From: Prolixibacteraceae bacterium
GTDB lineage: Bacteria; Bacteroidota; Bacteroidia; Bacteroidales; Prolixibacteraceae
DNA: 64,000 bases
Assembly: GCA_025355875.1 (NCBI GenBank)
Contig: JANXYV010000100.1
Coordinates: forward strand, 1-64,000
Reading direction: 5' to 3'
The position numbers were made by a program, and so were the translations under genes. The stretch's first letter is position 1. Every line of letters begins with the position of its first letter. This document shows, piece by piece, positions 1 to 7,928 of the stretch. Below the pieces are notes generated by a model, which was not told the DNA's origin, did not search any database, and saw nothing but the letters and a program-made list of their open reading frames with translations.

Positions 1-198
1 AAAAATTGAACCCTGGTCTTTCTGTAAGGAGACTTTCTCTATTAACCAGGGTTTATCTATACCCAAGGCTAATGCAAATATTTGTTCGCTATTCATGCCC
101 CAAAGATAAATTACCCACACCAAACATCATAGAGCCAAAAAAATGGCAGTAATCAAGAACTGATCGACTGCCATTTTTTTTATTAAGATAGAATTGAA
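1..198. other. Non-coding left flank
   Basis: No convincing gene. Besides the strong hairpin at 137-180 there is a 9-bp inverted repeat at 9-17 and 45-53 (AACCCTGGT/ACCAGGGTT). The stretch lies just beyond the tRNA-Val 3'-end copy and would be the original sequence downstream of the tRNA if an island inserted at its 3' end (inference). Confidence 0.4.
137..180. terminator. Bidirectional hairpin terminator
   Basis: Perfect 14-bp stem (137-150 with 167-180), 16-nt loop, flanked by A7 on the left and T7 on the right, so it can end transcription in both directions. On the minus strand it lies about 20 nt past the tRNA-Val 3'-end copy at 199-222, where a terminator for that tRNA would be expected. 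The intact tRNA at 3339 has no such hairpin next to its 3' end. Confidence 0.7.
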
Positions 199-222
199 GT
201 GGGCTGTACTGGATTGGAACCA
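199..222 (-). repeat. tRNA-Val 3'-end fragment (att-like direct repeat)
   Basis: The 17 bases at 199-215 are identical to 3338-3354, the 3' end of the intact tRNA-Val gene, in the same orientation. After one mismatch (216 versus 3355) the next six bases also match. The copy covers the 3' acceptor arm and most of the T arm, the usual recombination target of tyrosine-integrase elements. Read as the distal attachment site of an island spanning about 200-3339; the mismatch implies an old event. Chance similarity is unlikely for a 17-base match that stops exactly at the tRNA 3' end. Confidence 0.7.
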
Positions 223-599
223 AGTGGAATAAACCGCTGAATATCTTATATTTAACATACTCCAACTCAAGCAATTCACGGAATTACTCATCAGGATAAA
301 TCAGCATTTAAATCACTGATTATTAATTTAATACAAAAATAAACAAAAATTATAAAGTGCATCAAATTTCTACCCTTTTTGTATCATCTTTTTTTCATGA
401 TAATTTCATGTTTTCATACAAAAAGTCGTTTGAGTTTTTGTATGAAAGTACAATTATCCAAACGACTTTTTAATTGATTGGCACATTCTAATTGAAAAAC
501 CAACTCATCACCTACAGATAAACATTCTTTTATTTGTGATGATATACCTTCCGATCTTGATAGGTATAGCATTAACGACTATTTTAATGATGCAACTGG
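223..599. other. AT-rich non-coding stretch with overlapping inverted repeats
   Basis: No gene seen. Two perfect inverted repeats share bases 420-424: 415-424 with 435-444 (10 bp, 10-nt loop) and 420-432 with 459-471 (13 bp, AAAAAGTCGTTTG, 26-nt loop). They cannot form together in one RNA. Confidence 0.4.
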
Positions 600-630
600 T
601 TGTTTAATTCATTCACATATAATACTTTTG
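600..630 (+). promoter_or_regulatory. Promoter of the Fic fusion gene
   Basis: TTG at 600-602, 20-bp spacer, TACTTTTG at 623-630: a full match to the Bacteroidota -33/-7 consensus TTG-N(17-23)-TAnnTTTG. Transcription should begin near 637, inside the tandem repeat array, leaving a leader of about 155 nt before the ATG at 792. Confidence 0.65.
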
Positions 631-726
631 CAGAATAAAATAGTAATAGCACAACAGAATAAAATAGTGATAACACAGCAGAATAAAATAGTAACAGCAC
701 TACGGAATAAAATAGTAATTTTACTG
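631..726 (+). repeat. Four 24-bp tandem repeats at the Fic promoter
   Basis: Units at 631-654, 655-678, 679-702 and 703-726, each starting CAGAATAAAATAGT or CGGAATAAAATAGT and then diverging slightly. The array begins at the base after the -7 box and so covers the transcription start and early leader. With no spacers it is not CRISPR. Likely an operator array bound by the N-terminal AbiEi-like winged helix of the downstream protein, which would make the gene autoregulated (inference). Confidence 0.8.
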
Positions 727-791
727 CATGGGGAAATGCAGGTGATTGATAACAGGATATAATTATTGGTACTCTAATTAAAAACTATGCC

Positions 792-2312
792 ATGGCAACA
801 ATACAGGAGAGGTTAGCAGATTCCCTGAAGGAGTTACAAAAACTACAAAATGAGAATGGTCTTGCTGTAGTAAGATCATCAGACATTTCCCGTGTTCATT
901 TGGAACGGTTGTTAACCAACGGATTTCTGCAGGAGGTAATGAAAGGATGGTATATTTCTTCCCGTCCGGACAGTGCTCCCGGAGACACAACAAACTGGTA
1001 CACCTCGTTCTGGCATTTTGTTTCAGCATATGCCAATTCCAGGTTTGGCAATGACTGGTGTTTATCACCGGACCAGTCGTTATCTTTTTACAGTGGTAAT
1101 ATAACCGTTCCGCCACAAGTCATCATCCGTATTACCTTAGAACAGAATAATGTTGTAAATTTATTACAAGGTACATCTATATTGTATATTAAATCCTCGA
1201 TTGCCAATCCCATTCGTACTGAGCAGCAATTTAAAATAAATCTCTATTCGCTCCCTGAGGCTTTAATCGAGTGTAGCCTTCCCTTTTTCAGATCAGATAC
1301 GATATCCGCAAGAACCTGTTTATCACTGATCCCGGATGCTTCGGACCTGCTGAAAATTCTAATTGATAAAGGGCAAACCGTAAAAGCCGGACGCCTTGCC
1401 GGAGCTTTTCGCAACATAGGGAATTTAGCCGCCGCAAATCAGATTATTGAAACCATGAAAGGTTTGGGATACGATATCCGGGAGGAGGATCCATTTGAGG
1501 AGCAGGCTCCAATCCCTTTTGTCCGGATAACATCTCCTTACGTTACCAGGTTAAAATTAATGTGGACCGAAATGAGGGAATCCGTTTTAATAAATTTCCC
1601 AAAAACAGATCATGTCCATACGGATATTGAAAACTGCCTAGAACGCATTAATGCCCAATATCAGCTAGATGCCTATCATTCCTTATCAATCGAAGGTTAT
1701 AGGGTTACCAATGAATTAATAGAAAAAGTAAGGGGAGGGAACTGGAACCCGGACACCGATGTATCTGACGAGCAACAGAAGAATGCTATGGCAGCCCGAG
1801 GGTATTTTCAGGCATTTGAGGCGGTGAAAAAAAGCATTAAAGTGATTTTGGAAGGAAAGAATCCGGGCGAAATCGCGAATTCTGATCATAGTGCCTGGTA
1901 CCGGGAATTATTCGCGCCAAGTGTTGCTGTCGGTTTATTGAATCCGAGTGATTTGGCTGGTTACAGATCAAGCCAGGTCTATATCAGAGGATCAATGCAC
2001 ACTCCTCTAAACCCTGAAGCGGTGCGGGATGCTATGCCCGAATTGTTCGATTTACTAAAAAGTGAACCAGATGCACGGGTCCGTGCCATTCTGGGACATT
2101 TCATTTTTGTCTATATACACCCTTATATGGATGGAAACGGAAGAATCGGGCGTTTTTTGATGAATGCCATGCTTATTTCCGGTGGATATGAGTGGACTGT
2201 AATTCCCGTTGAAAGGAAGCCTGAATATATGAAAGCCCTGGAGAAAGCCAGCGTTAAAGGGGATATTACTGATTTTACAAATTTTATAGGTTCTTTAATA
2301 ATCAAAGACTGA
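792..2312 (+). CDS. AbiEi-like antitoxin domain fused to Fic AMP-transferase
   Basis: 506 aa. The N-terminal half (about 1-230) resembles the AbiEi antitoxin/transcriptional regulator family: an N-terminal winged-helix-like segment followed by an alpha/beta domain. The C-terminal half is a Fic domain with the catalytic motif HPYMDGNGRIGR at 443-454 and, upstream, an inhibitory helix motif SLSIEG at 297-302 matching [ST]xxxE[GN], so a class II (self-inhibited) Fic enzyme, expected to AMPylate a protein target. Repressor-like and toxin-like parts lie in one chain, and the four 24-bp repeats on the promoter are the natural binding site. It is the only convincing gene of the island. Target protein unknown. 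Confidence 0.85.
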   Translation: MATIQERLADSLKELQKLQNENGLAVVRSSDISRVHLERLLTNGFLQEVMKGWYISSRPDSAPGDTTNWYTSFWHFVSAYANSRFGNDWCLSPDQSLSFYSGNITVPPQVIIRITLEQNNVVNLLQGTSILYIKSSIANPIRTEQQFKINLYSLPEALIECSLPFFRSDTISARTCLSLIPDASDLLKILIDKGQTVKAGRLAGAFRNIGNLAAANQIIETMKGLGYDIREEDPFEEQAPIPFVRITSPYVTRLKLMWTEMRESVLINFPKTDHVHTDIENCLERINAQYQLDAYHSLSIEGYRVTNELIEKVRGGNWNPDTDVSDEQQKNAMAARGYFQAFEAVKKSIKVILEGKNPGEIANSDHSAWYRELFAPSVAVGLLNPSDLAGYRSSQVYIRGSMHTPLNPEAVRDAMPELFDLLKSEPDARVRAILGHFIFVYIHPYMDGNGRIGRFLMNAMLISGGYEWTVIPVERKPEYMKALEKASVKGDITDFTNFIGSLIIKD

Positions 2313-2578
2313 TTGGAAGGGAGTTTTGAGGCTTGAGTAATGTTGGTAGATTTTAGAATTTTTTCCGACAATTTTAACTCAATAGTTCGTTCAAAAAGTA
2401 TTAAAAATTAAGCGGCCATTGAGCCGAAAAACAATAGTTCATTGACATGTTGACGATTTTTGATTGAGTTCGGGTTTATAGCGAACAGGCTGAAAAATCG
2501 AGATAGCAATAACGTATTGTGAAACAGAATCTTGTATGTTGCCATAGAAAATGAGTTGCGCCAATGCTCTTCATTTTC

Positions 2579-2602
2579 CTGCACCATTAAAGGGTGGCGG
2601 GG
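2579..2602 (+). repeat. Imperfect direct repeat, copy 1
   Basis: Starts CTGCACC and ends GGGTGGCGGGG; 19 of 24 bases match 2966-2989. Similarity continues loosely into a T/G-rich tail after each copy. Confidence 0.45.
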
Positions 2603-2965
2603 AATTTTGAGGTCTTTGGTTTTCAGGGGTGAACACTTCGCAGGACATATCGCTAATTGGGTGGGAAAAGCAAGGGTGGTGACTGAATGGCATATAGCGA
2701 ATCGGAGCGCGTGGAATGTAGCTTGACGTTTTGGCTTTGTGTTCCGGGACATGGGCAGGAAAGCCAAAGGGGAGCGAAATGAAACGGATGGTAGGCATGA
2801 GCGCAATGGAATGAATGGAAGCGCTCTTGCGTGGGTAGCCGAGGCTGGGGGCTGACAATGAACGGAATGTAACGAAAGGTGGCGGAACGAAGTGCAGCCC
2901 TGGAGTCCAATGGAGAGAAGCGGAAGTCCCCTGCCGCAGGCTTTGGCCGTCAAACAATTCATGTG

Positions 2966-2989
2966 CTGCACCTTAGACGGGTGGTGGGG
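2966..2989 (+). repeat. Imperfect direct repeat, copy 2
   Basis: Starts CTGCACC and ends GGGTGGTGGGG; partner of 2579-2602. The two could delimit a unit of about 390 bp. Confidence 0.45.
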
Positions 2990-3338
2990 CTTTTTGTGGT
3001 TTTTTCCGGCGCCAGTGTGGATTGAAAAGTTGCTGATCGAATACCGGGCGGGTGGGGTTTGCGCGGCTATTGTACATAGCGTAATTTTATGACAGTCCAG
3101 CCGTTTTTCTGGTGTTCGGCTGGGGGATTTCTGTTATAGAATAGCGCGTTATTTATCAATCGCTTTGGGAGTTGAATTTTTTGGCACAAGCGAAACGGTG
3201 TAGGCGGTTGGAATGTAGCGTCTTTTTGCCTTATGGAAGATTGTTAATGTTGAAGTTGAGTAACTTCAATTTTGTAAAACAACGTTCACTTTTGTTACTA
3301 TTTTGTTACTCGCCACCCGACTAACCTTTGTAACTATG

Positions 3339-3413
3339 TGGGCTGTACTGGATTCGAACCAGTGACCCCTACCCTGTCAAGGTAATGCTCTAAACCAACT
3401 GAGCTAACAGCCC
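3339..3413 (-). tRNA. tRNA-Val (anticodon GAC)
   Basis: Read on the minus strand: 7-bp acceptor stem GGGCTGT/ACAGCCC, D stem GCTC/GAGC, anticodon stem TTACC/GGTAG with loop TTGACAG (anticodon GAC), T stem ACTGG/CCAGT with T loop TTCGAAT, discriminator A. CCA is not encoded. A partial copy of its 3' end lies at 199-222, making this gene the likely integration target of the adjacent island. Confidence 0.93.
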
Positions 3414-3523
3414 TTTTCGAGCCACAAAAATATAAATTTTTTGGTTTCTTTCCCGATTGGTAAAGAATTCCTCTAAATTTGAAATTTTAGAATCAGAAAA
3501 TTATCCTGGATTCTGCTTTTTTG

Positions 3524-3540
3524 GGTTAATAATTGGTTAA
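3524..3540 (-). promoter_or_regulatory. Two GGTTAA boxes, 11-bp spacing, before the regulator gene
   Basis: GGTTAA at 3524-3529 and 3535-3540, starts exactly 11 bp apart. They overlap the probable promoter of the next gene (TTG at 3521, TAATTTG at 3538-3544). The reverse complement, TTAACC, recurs three times at 11-bp intervals before the cytochrome gene. Suggests binding by the adjacent winged-helix/BTAD regulator on its own promoter, by position perhaps as a repressor. Confidence 0.55.
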
Positions 3541-3552
3541 TTTGCTTTTTTA

Positions 3553-6144
3553 ATGGCAGAAATCTTAGTGCCTAATTTGTTTCAGATGAAGATCGTATAT
3601 CGTTTCATATTTTTTTTAGTCTGTTTGGGTTCTTCTGGTTTGGCAATTGCAGCCAAGACGAATGAAGATATCCTGATGAGGCAATACGATGAAACCATCT
3701 TTGTAATTTCAAATTTTTCCGGAGTCGACGCGAATCTCAATGAACCACGGACAGTTCAGGAGCTGCTTAATGAAAATATTAGCGGATTCAGGTTTTATCT
3801 TGAATGGGAAAAGCAGCAAAATCAGTTAATGATTAAAAAATCAGATGGTTCCTCGCTTTCTTTCCGGAAAACTATGCTCGAAATTAAATCGTATCTGGAC
3901 AACAATCCTGAAAAAGTCTTTACACTTTTTTTGGATTTCGGAACCAATGTGAATGAACTCAGTGATGTATTTCAAGAGCTTGGGATCAATCGGTACATTT
4001 ACACTTATGATGCGCAAGAAGGTTGGCCAACCTTGAAAAACATGATTGAAGATAACCGGCGGTTGGTTGTTTTTTCAATGCAGGAACACCGCAATAGTCC
4101 CGAATGGTTGCATTACATATGGAATCATGCAGTTGAACCCTATTTTTCAATCTGGGAGGCACCAGTTTTCAAAGGTGAATTTCTGAAAGGTGATCCAAAA
4201 AACAGTCTTCTGATCTATAATGACTATAACATTCCACGAAAATCTGAAGCTTCAAGAAGCATTAAATATGACTCGAATCAAAATCCGTACCTCATTGAAC
4301 ATGTAAAGAATACCTGGACCAATACTGGAAAAACGCCAAATTTCATCATGCTCGACCGGTATGAAAACTCGATTTTGAGCGTCCTTTCATACATTCGCGG
4401 ATTTAAAACGATCAAAGGTACAGTCACTTATAATACGCAGGTACTCGACTATGTAAACTGGGCTCAAACCGGAAGTCTTACAAGCGGCAAATATTGTTTC
4501 CCTGTTGGGCCTGGTGACAATATGGTTCTGACTCCTCAGAGTCCGGGATTTCGGTTTACACCTGTGTCCATCACCTTTAATGAGCCGAAGCAGAGCATCA
4601 TCCAGCATTTTGTTGCAACTTCACTTCAGATTACCGACAATCTGGAAGGCCATTATACCTTCGTTAAGGATGCTCATGATTACAGTATCAACGGATTTAA
4701 CGGGAAACCGCAAAACGTTCAGTTTGTCAGTGATTCTACGAGGGCTACAGTAGCAGTTTTTGGTGAAAACAGTTGTATTGTTCTGCCCGGTGCAGAAGAA
4801 TTTAAGATCAGGGATCATGATTTTTCGGTAGCTGCCTGGATAAAAATAAAGGAATTTTTACCGAACAAAAGGGATTATTGCGTCATTGGGACTAAAAATA
4901 ATTCGTATCAGCAAGGAATTCATCTGCTTATCAGGGATCAAAAACCTTATTTCGGGTTCTATAACAATGATCTGCAAGGAAAAACCCTGCTTGAAGCAGG
5001 AACCTGGTATCACCTGGTTTGGAGATACAATAAACTAAATGGAGAGCAGGCTATTTTTCTGAACGGAAAACTTGACAGTCGCTCTCTGGGACATCCGGCC
5101 TATAAAGGGCGCGACAGCCTTTATATAGGTGTCGCAGGCTTCAATTGGTCGTCGAACATGAATGGCGCCATCGATAATCTGAGCATTTGGTCGAGGGCGT
5201 TGGGTGAGAAGGAAATCTGGCAATTAAACAAGGAAGTAATTGAAATTGTACCGATCAAAAATATTTTTATCCTTTATCCGCTTCTATCGTGGTCTGGAGT
5301 TTTATTAATTGTCGCTGGAGGGATCGTCTTTTTTCTTGTGAGATTTAAACGAAGGATCCAAAAGCAGCCGTCAGTCGCGGAAAAGATCCGAAGTATTGAC
5401 CAGACCGTCGTGCTGAAACCCGAAGCCAATTACATACAATTGTTCGGAGATTTCAAGGTGCTTGACAAGAATGGAAATGAAATTACCAGCTTGTTTACTC
5501 CCAAACTGAAGCAATTGTTTCTGATCATCCTCTTGTATTCCAAACGAAATAAAAATGGCATTTCGACCCAGGAACTCACCGATATTCTGTGGCTAGGCCA
5601 TTCTTCCCAAAGTGCTAAAAACAGCCGTGGGGTTACCATTCGAAAACTTCGGCTGATTCTTGAGTCGCTTGATACGGTTCAGATTAATTTTCATGTTGAT
5701 CGGTGGTCGATGGCTTTTGGTGGCACAGTTTACTGCGACTATTTAGAATGCTTAAAACTACTGAAGCGTGAAAAAATTCATGATACCGATTTCAACCTGC
5801 ATTTCTACGACATTATTCAGGAAGGCGAACTTTTTAAAGGCGAATCCTATGATTGGCTGGATGATTTCAAAGGATTTATTGGGAACAACATTGTAGATAT
5901 TCTCCTGAAGTTTATAAGTGAGCTAACCATTGAGTACGACAATGAGCTGATACTGAAACTCACCGATCGGATTCTTGAAACTGATCCGGTCAATGACCAG
6001 GCTTTGACACATAAACTAAAAGCTTTGATCATTCAGAATAATTACAACCTTGCCAAATTTACTTTCGACCGTTTTTGCCTTCTCTATGAAGAGATGTACG
6101 GAGAGAAATTTTCAGGAAAATTTGAAGTATTGACCGCTTCCTGA
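3553..6144 (+). CDS. Membrane-bound regulator: PI-PLC-like, LamG, TM, winged helix, BTAD-like
   Basis: 863 codons from this ATG. Met-12 (3586) directly precedes a signal peptide (KIVYRFIFFLVCLGSSGLAIAA) and fits the promoter better, so translation may start there. Domains (numbering from 3553): PI-PLC-X-like fold about 40-290, with no histidine visible where the first catalytic one is expected, so probably a binding domain; LamG/concanavalin-type jelly roll about 365-555; one membrane helix about 571-596; cytosolic OmpR-type winged helix about 625-715; BTAD/TPR-like region about 725-860. The last two have the order found in SARP activators. The layout suggests a one-component receptor that senses a lipid or glycan outside and acts on DNA inside. 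Ligand unknown. Boxes at 3524-3540 and 6245-6272 are its candidate targets. Confidence 0.75.
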   Translation: MAEILVPNLFQMKIVYRFIFFLVCLGSSGLAIAAKTNEDILMRQYDETIFVISNFSGVDANLNEPRTVQELLNENISGFRFYLEWEKQQNQLMIKKSDGSSLSFRKTMLEIKSYLDNNPEKVFTLFLDFGTNVNELSDVFQELGINRYIYTYDAQEGWPTLKNMIEDNRRLVVFSMQEHRNSPEWLHYIWNHAVEPYFSIWEAPVFKGEFLKGDPKNSLLIYNDYNIPRKSEASRSIKYDSNQNPYLIEHVKNTWTNTGKTPNFIMLDRYENSILSVLSYIRGFKTIKGTVTYNTQVLDYVNWAQTGSLTSGKYCFPVGPGDNMVLTPQSPGFRFTPVSITFNEPKQSIIQHFVATSLQITDNLEGHYTFVKDAHDYSINGFNGKPQNVQFVSDSTRATVAVFGENSCIVLPGAEEFKIRDHDFSVAAWIKIKEFLPNKRDYCVIGTKNNSYQQGIHLLIRDQKPYFGFYNNDLQGKTLLEAGTWYHLVWRYNKLNGEQAIFLNGKLDSRSLGHPAYKGRDSLYIGVAGFNWSSNMNGAIDNLSIWSRALGEKEIWQLNKEVIEIVPIKNIFILYPLLSWSGVLLIVAGGIVFFLVRFKRRIQKQPSVAEKIRSIDQTVVLKPEANYIQLFGDFKVLDKNGNEITSLFTPKLKQLFLIILLYSKRNKNGISTQELTDILWLGHSSQSAKNSRGVTIRKLRLILESLDTVQINFHVDRWSMAFGGTVYCDYLECLKLLKREKIHDTDFNLHFYDIIQEGELFKGESYDWLDDFKGFIGNNIVDILLKFISELTIEYDNELILKLTDRILETDPVNDQALTHKLKALIIQNNYNLAKFTFDRFCLLYEEMYGEKFSGKFEVLTAS

Positions 6145-6244
6145 AAAACATGTTTTCTAACAGGGTTATTTGTTCTTCTGAATAGATTTTATTGCTGAGA
6201 ATCAGGTATTTTGATATTTGGAAAAGATTTGAATTTGTGAAATA

Positions 6245-6272
6245 TTAACCCAATATTAACCTTCCCTTAACC
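6245..6272 (+). promoter_or_regulatory. Three TTAACC boxes at 11-bp spacing
   Basis: TTAACC at 6245-6250, 6256-6261 and 6267-6272, one helical turn apart, ending 23 bp before the -33 element of the cytochrome-gene promoter: an activator position. SARP-type proteins are known to bind direct repeats with 11-bp periodicity, and the preceding gene carries the same winged-helix/BTAD domain order. The same hexamer, inverted, sits in the regulator's own promoter region. Confidence 0.6.
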
Positions 6273-6295
6273 TGCCTGTAAACTTCAACTAAAAC

Positions 6296-6322
6296 TTGGC
6301 TAACTGTACCGTATTAGATTTG
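6296..6322 (+). promoter_or_regulatory. Promoter of the cytochrome/SUMF1 gene
   Basis: TTG at 6296-6298 and a perfect -7 box TAGATTTG at 6315-6322. The 16-bp spacer is slightly short for the consensus, as might suit an activator-dependent promoter. Start of transcription expected near 6329, giving a leader of about 65 nt. Confidence 0.6.
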
Positions 6323-6392
6323 CTGCTCATTTTATTTTAGGGTTGTTTTTTTTAAACTCCGGAATAGCAAAACGCAATACAAGTTGTAGGGT

Positions 6393-7916
6393 ATGAAGAT
6401 TGGGAATTCAATTCGCACGTTTTTCACAAGTATAAAGATAGTTTGGATAGTCATATTTGGACTGATTTTGGGATTGGCATTTATGTTCTTCGGAAACAAG
6501 GCCGTTCACTATACATCTACCGATGAGTATTGCGCCTCGTGCCATGTTCACCCGCACGCTGAACAAAGCTGGAAACTTTCCATACACTACGACAATAAGG
6601 CTGGAGTAATAGTCCATTGTGTAGACTGCCATCTTCCGCCTGAAGGGCATGGAATGCTGTTTGCAAAAGCGAAGCAAGGGGCGAAAGACGTTTACGGCAA
6701 GTTTTTCAAAGATTCGAGCGATTTTAAATGGGCTGCCAAACGTAAGCTCGAGATGGCAAAGAAATTTGTGTACGTCGAATCGTGTACCAAATGCCACCAA
6801 AACCTGTTCCCAAAAACACTGACTGTTGATGGGGAAAATGCCCACCTGAGTTTTCTGACCAGTAAATCTGAAGTGAGCTGTTTAAATTGCCACCTCGATG
6901 TGGGCCATTTCGATCCGAATAACAAACACGAGCACAACAAAAACTTTGGGGTCACAGCATCAGAAAGTACCCTGGTATATACTGAAGCTACTCCGGTAAC
7001 AAACTTTACCAGTTTTACTGAAAAAATTCCAGGTACCAGCGTTTCCTTTGATATGGTCGCCATTCCGGAAGGCCAGTTTGTGATGGGCAGCCCAAAGAAC
7101 GAAAGTTTGCGCAAACCAGACGAAGGACCACTTCATCCGGTAAAGCTGAGCCGGTTCTTTATAGCCAAAGTTGAAGTTAGTTGGGATGAATATCTTGAAT
7201 TCTTTAAGGCAACCTCATCGCAGGGTCGAAAGGAAATTGAAGAAAATGCGAATGTGGATGCCATTTCAGGCCCGACCCCGCCATGGGGAGCACCCGATCA
7301 GGGATGGGGAAAGGGACCGCGGCCGGCCATAACCATGACCTGGAAGTCGGCCAATGTCTATTGCAAGTGGTTGTCGAAAGTGACCGGGAAGAAATACAGG
7401 CTTCCAACCGAGGCAGAATGGGAGTATGCCGCTCGGGGAGGTACCAAAACGCCGTACTTCTTTCAGGGAGATGCAAAAAAATATACTTCTGAAGGATTCT
7501 TCAAAAAGATTCTTGGAGTAGATACTACAACAATTCAATCCTATGTGGCATACAAGGAAAATAGTCAGTCACAGACTTTCGAAACCAACGCAGTAAAAGG
7601 AAACCCGTTTGGCCTGAAAAACATGTTGGGAAATGTGTATGAATTCTGCTCCGATTTTTATTCACCAACTGCTTATCAGGTTGACAAAAAGGGAGCGGTG
7701 AATCCTAAGGGACCTAAAAAAGGACAGGAGCACGTCATCCGGGGAGGTTCGTTTAAAAGCGACGCAAAGGATGTCCGGTGCGCTGCCCGCGACTTTACCA
7801 AAACCAAAGCATGGTTGGTCACCGATCCTCAAATGCCGAAAAGCGTTTGGTGGTATTCTGATTGCATCGACATCGGGTTTCGGGTAGTTTGTGAAGTGGA
7901 TGAAAATATAAAATAG
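6393..7916 (+). CDS. Tetraheme NapC/NirT-like cytochrome c fused to SUMF1/FGE-like domain
   Basis: 507 aa. An N-terminal membrane anchor (about 16-34) is followed by four CXXCH heme sites at 47-51, 76-80, 131-135 and 163-167, as in NapC/NrfH quinol dehydrogenases that pass electrons to periplasmic enzymes. From about 218 to the end is a formylglycine-generating-enzyme/SUMF1-type domain (IPEGQFVMGS, RLPTEAEWEYAARGG, NMLGNVYEF, RGGSF). Between RGGSF and CAARD the paired active-site cysteines of true FGE are absent, so sulfatase activation is unlikely; related domains bind sugars or oxidise small molecules. It heads a run with two Tat-exported Gfo/Idh/MocA genes (12 and 120 nt gaps), suggesting periplasmic electron exchange with sugar oxidation or reduction (inference). 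Confidence 0.8.
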   Translation: MKIGNSIRTFFTSIKIVWIVIFGLILGLAFMFFGNKAVHYTSTDEYCASCHVHPHAEQSWKLSIHYDNKAGVIVHCVDCHLPPEGHGMLFAKAKQGAKDVYGKFFKDSSDFKWAAKRKLEMAKKFVYVESCTKCHQNLFPKTLTVDGENAHLSFLTSKSEVSCLNCHLDVGHFDPNNKHEHNKNFGVTASESTLVYTEATPVTNFTSFTEKIPGTSVSFDMVAIPEGQFVMGSPKNESLRKPDEGPLHPVKLSRFFIAKVEVSWDEYLEFFKATSSQGRKEIEENANVDAISGPTPPWGAPDQGWGKGPRPAITMTWKSANVYCKWLSKVTGKKYRLPTEAEWEYAARGGTKTPYFFQGDAKKYTSEGFFKKILGVDTTTIQSYVAYKENSQSQTFETNAVKGNPFGLKNMLGNVYEFCSDFYSPTAYQVDKKGAVNPKGPKKGQEHVIRGGSFKSDAKDVRCAARDFTKTKAWLVTDPQMPKSVWWYSDCIDIGFRVVCEVDENIK

Positions 7917-7928
7917 AAATCATTTCCT

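Larger units (their letters stand above)
2313..3338. other. G-rich stretch without a credible gene
   Basis: About 1 kb. From roughly 2560 to 3110 the plus strand is visibly richer in G and in GGAATG-like words than its surroundings. A minus-strand reading frame of 187 codons (2408-2971) is low-complexity in protein terms (rich in Ser, Pro, Arg, Cys) and matches no family I recognise, so I do not call it. Two copies of an imperfect 24-bp repeat (2579-2602, 2966-2989; 19 of 24 identical, core GGGTGGYGGGG) lie 387 bp apart, and a small hairpin sits at 3097-3123. It may be a structured RNA, decayed mobile DNA or a repeat family. Confidence 0.4.
199..3361. mobile_element. Putative tRNA-Val-bounded genomic island (about 3.1 kb)
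   Basis: Bounded by a copy of the tRNA-Val 3' end (199-222) and the 3' end of the intact tRNA gene (3338-3361). Contents: the antitoxin-like/Fic fusion gene with its repeat array, and about 1 kb of G-rich DNA lacking a believable gene. No integrase, transposase or mobilisation gene is visible, so it would be a deletion remnant or an element moved in trans. Layout seen directly; mobility is inferred. Confidence 0.45.

Noticed and set aside
631-726. CRISPR array
   Set aside because: Units abut with no spacers, and there are no cas genes.
2408-2971. 187-codon minus-strand reading frame in the G-rich stretch
   Set aside because: Composition is not protein-like, several frames are open at once because of base bias, and no domain is recognisable.
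2480-3180. Integron attC sites (GTTAT/ATAAC words near 2510 and 3145)
   Set aside because: The required R and L box pairs do not match and no integron integrase is present.
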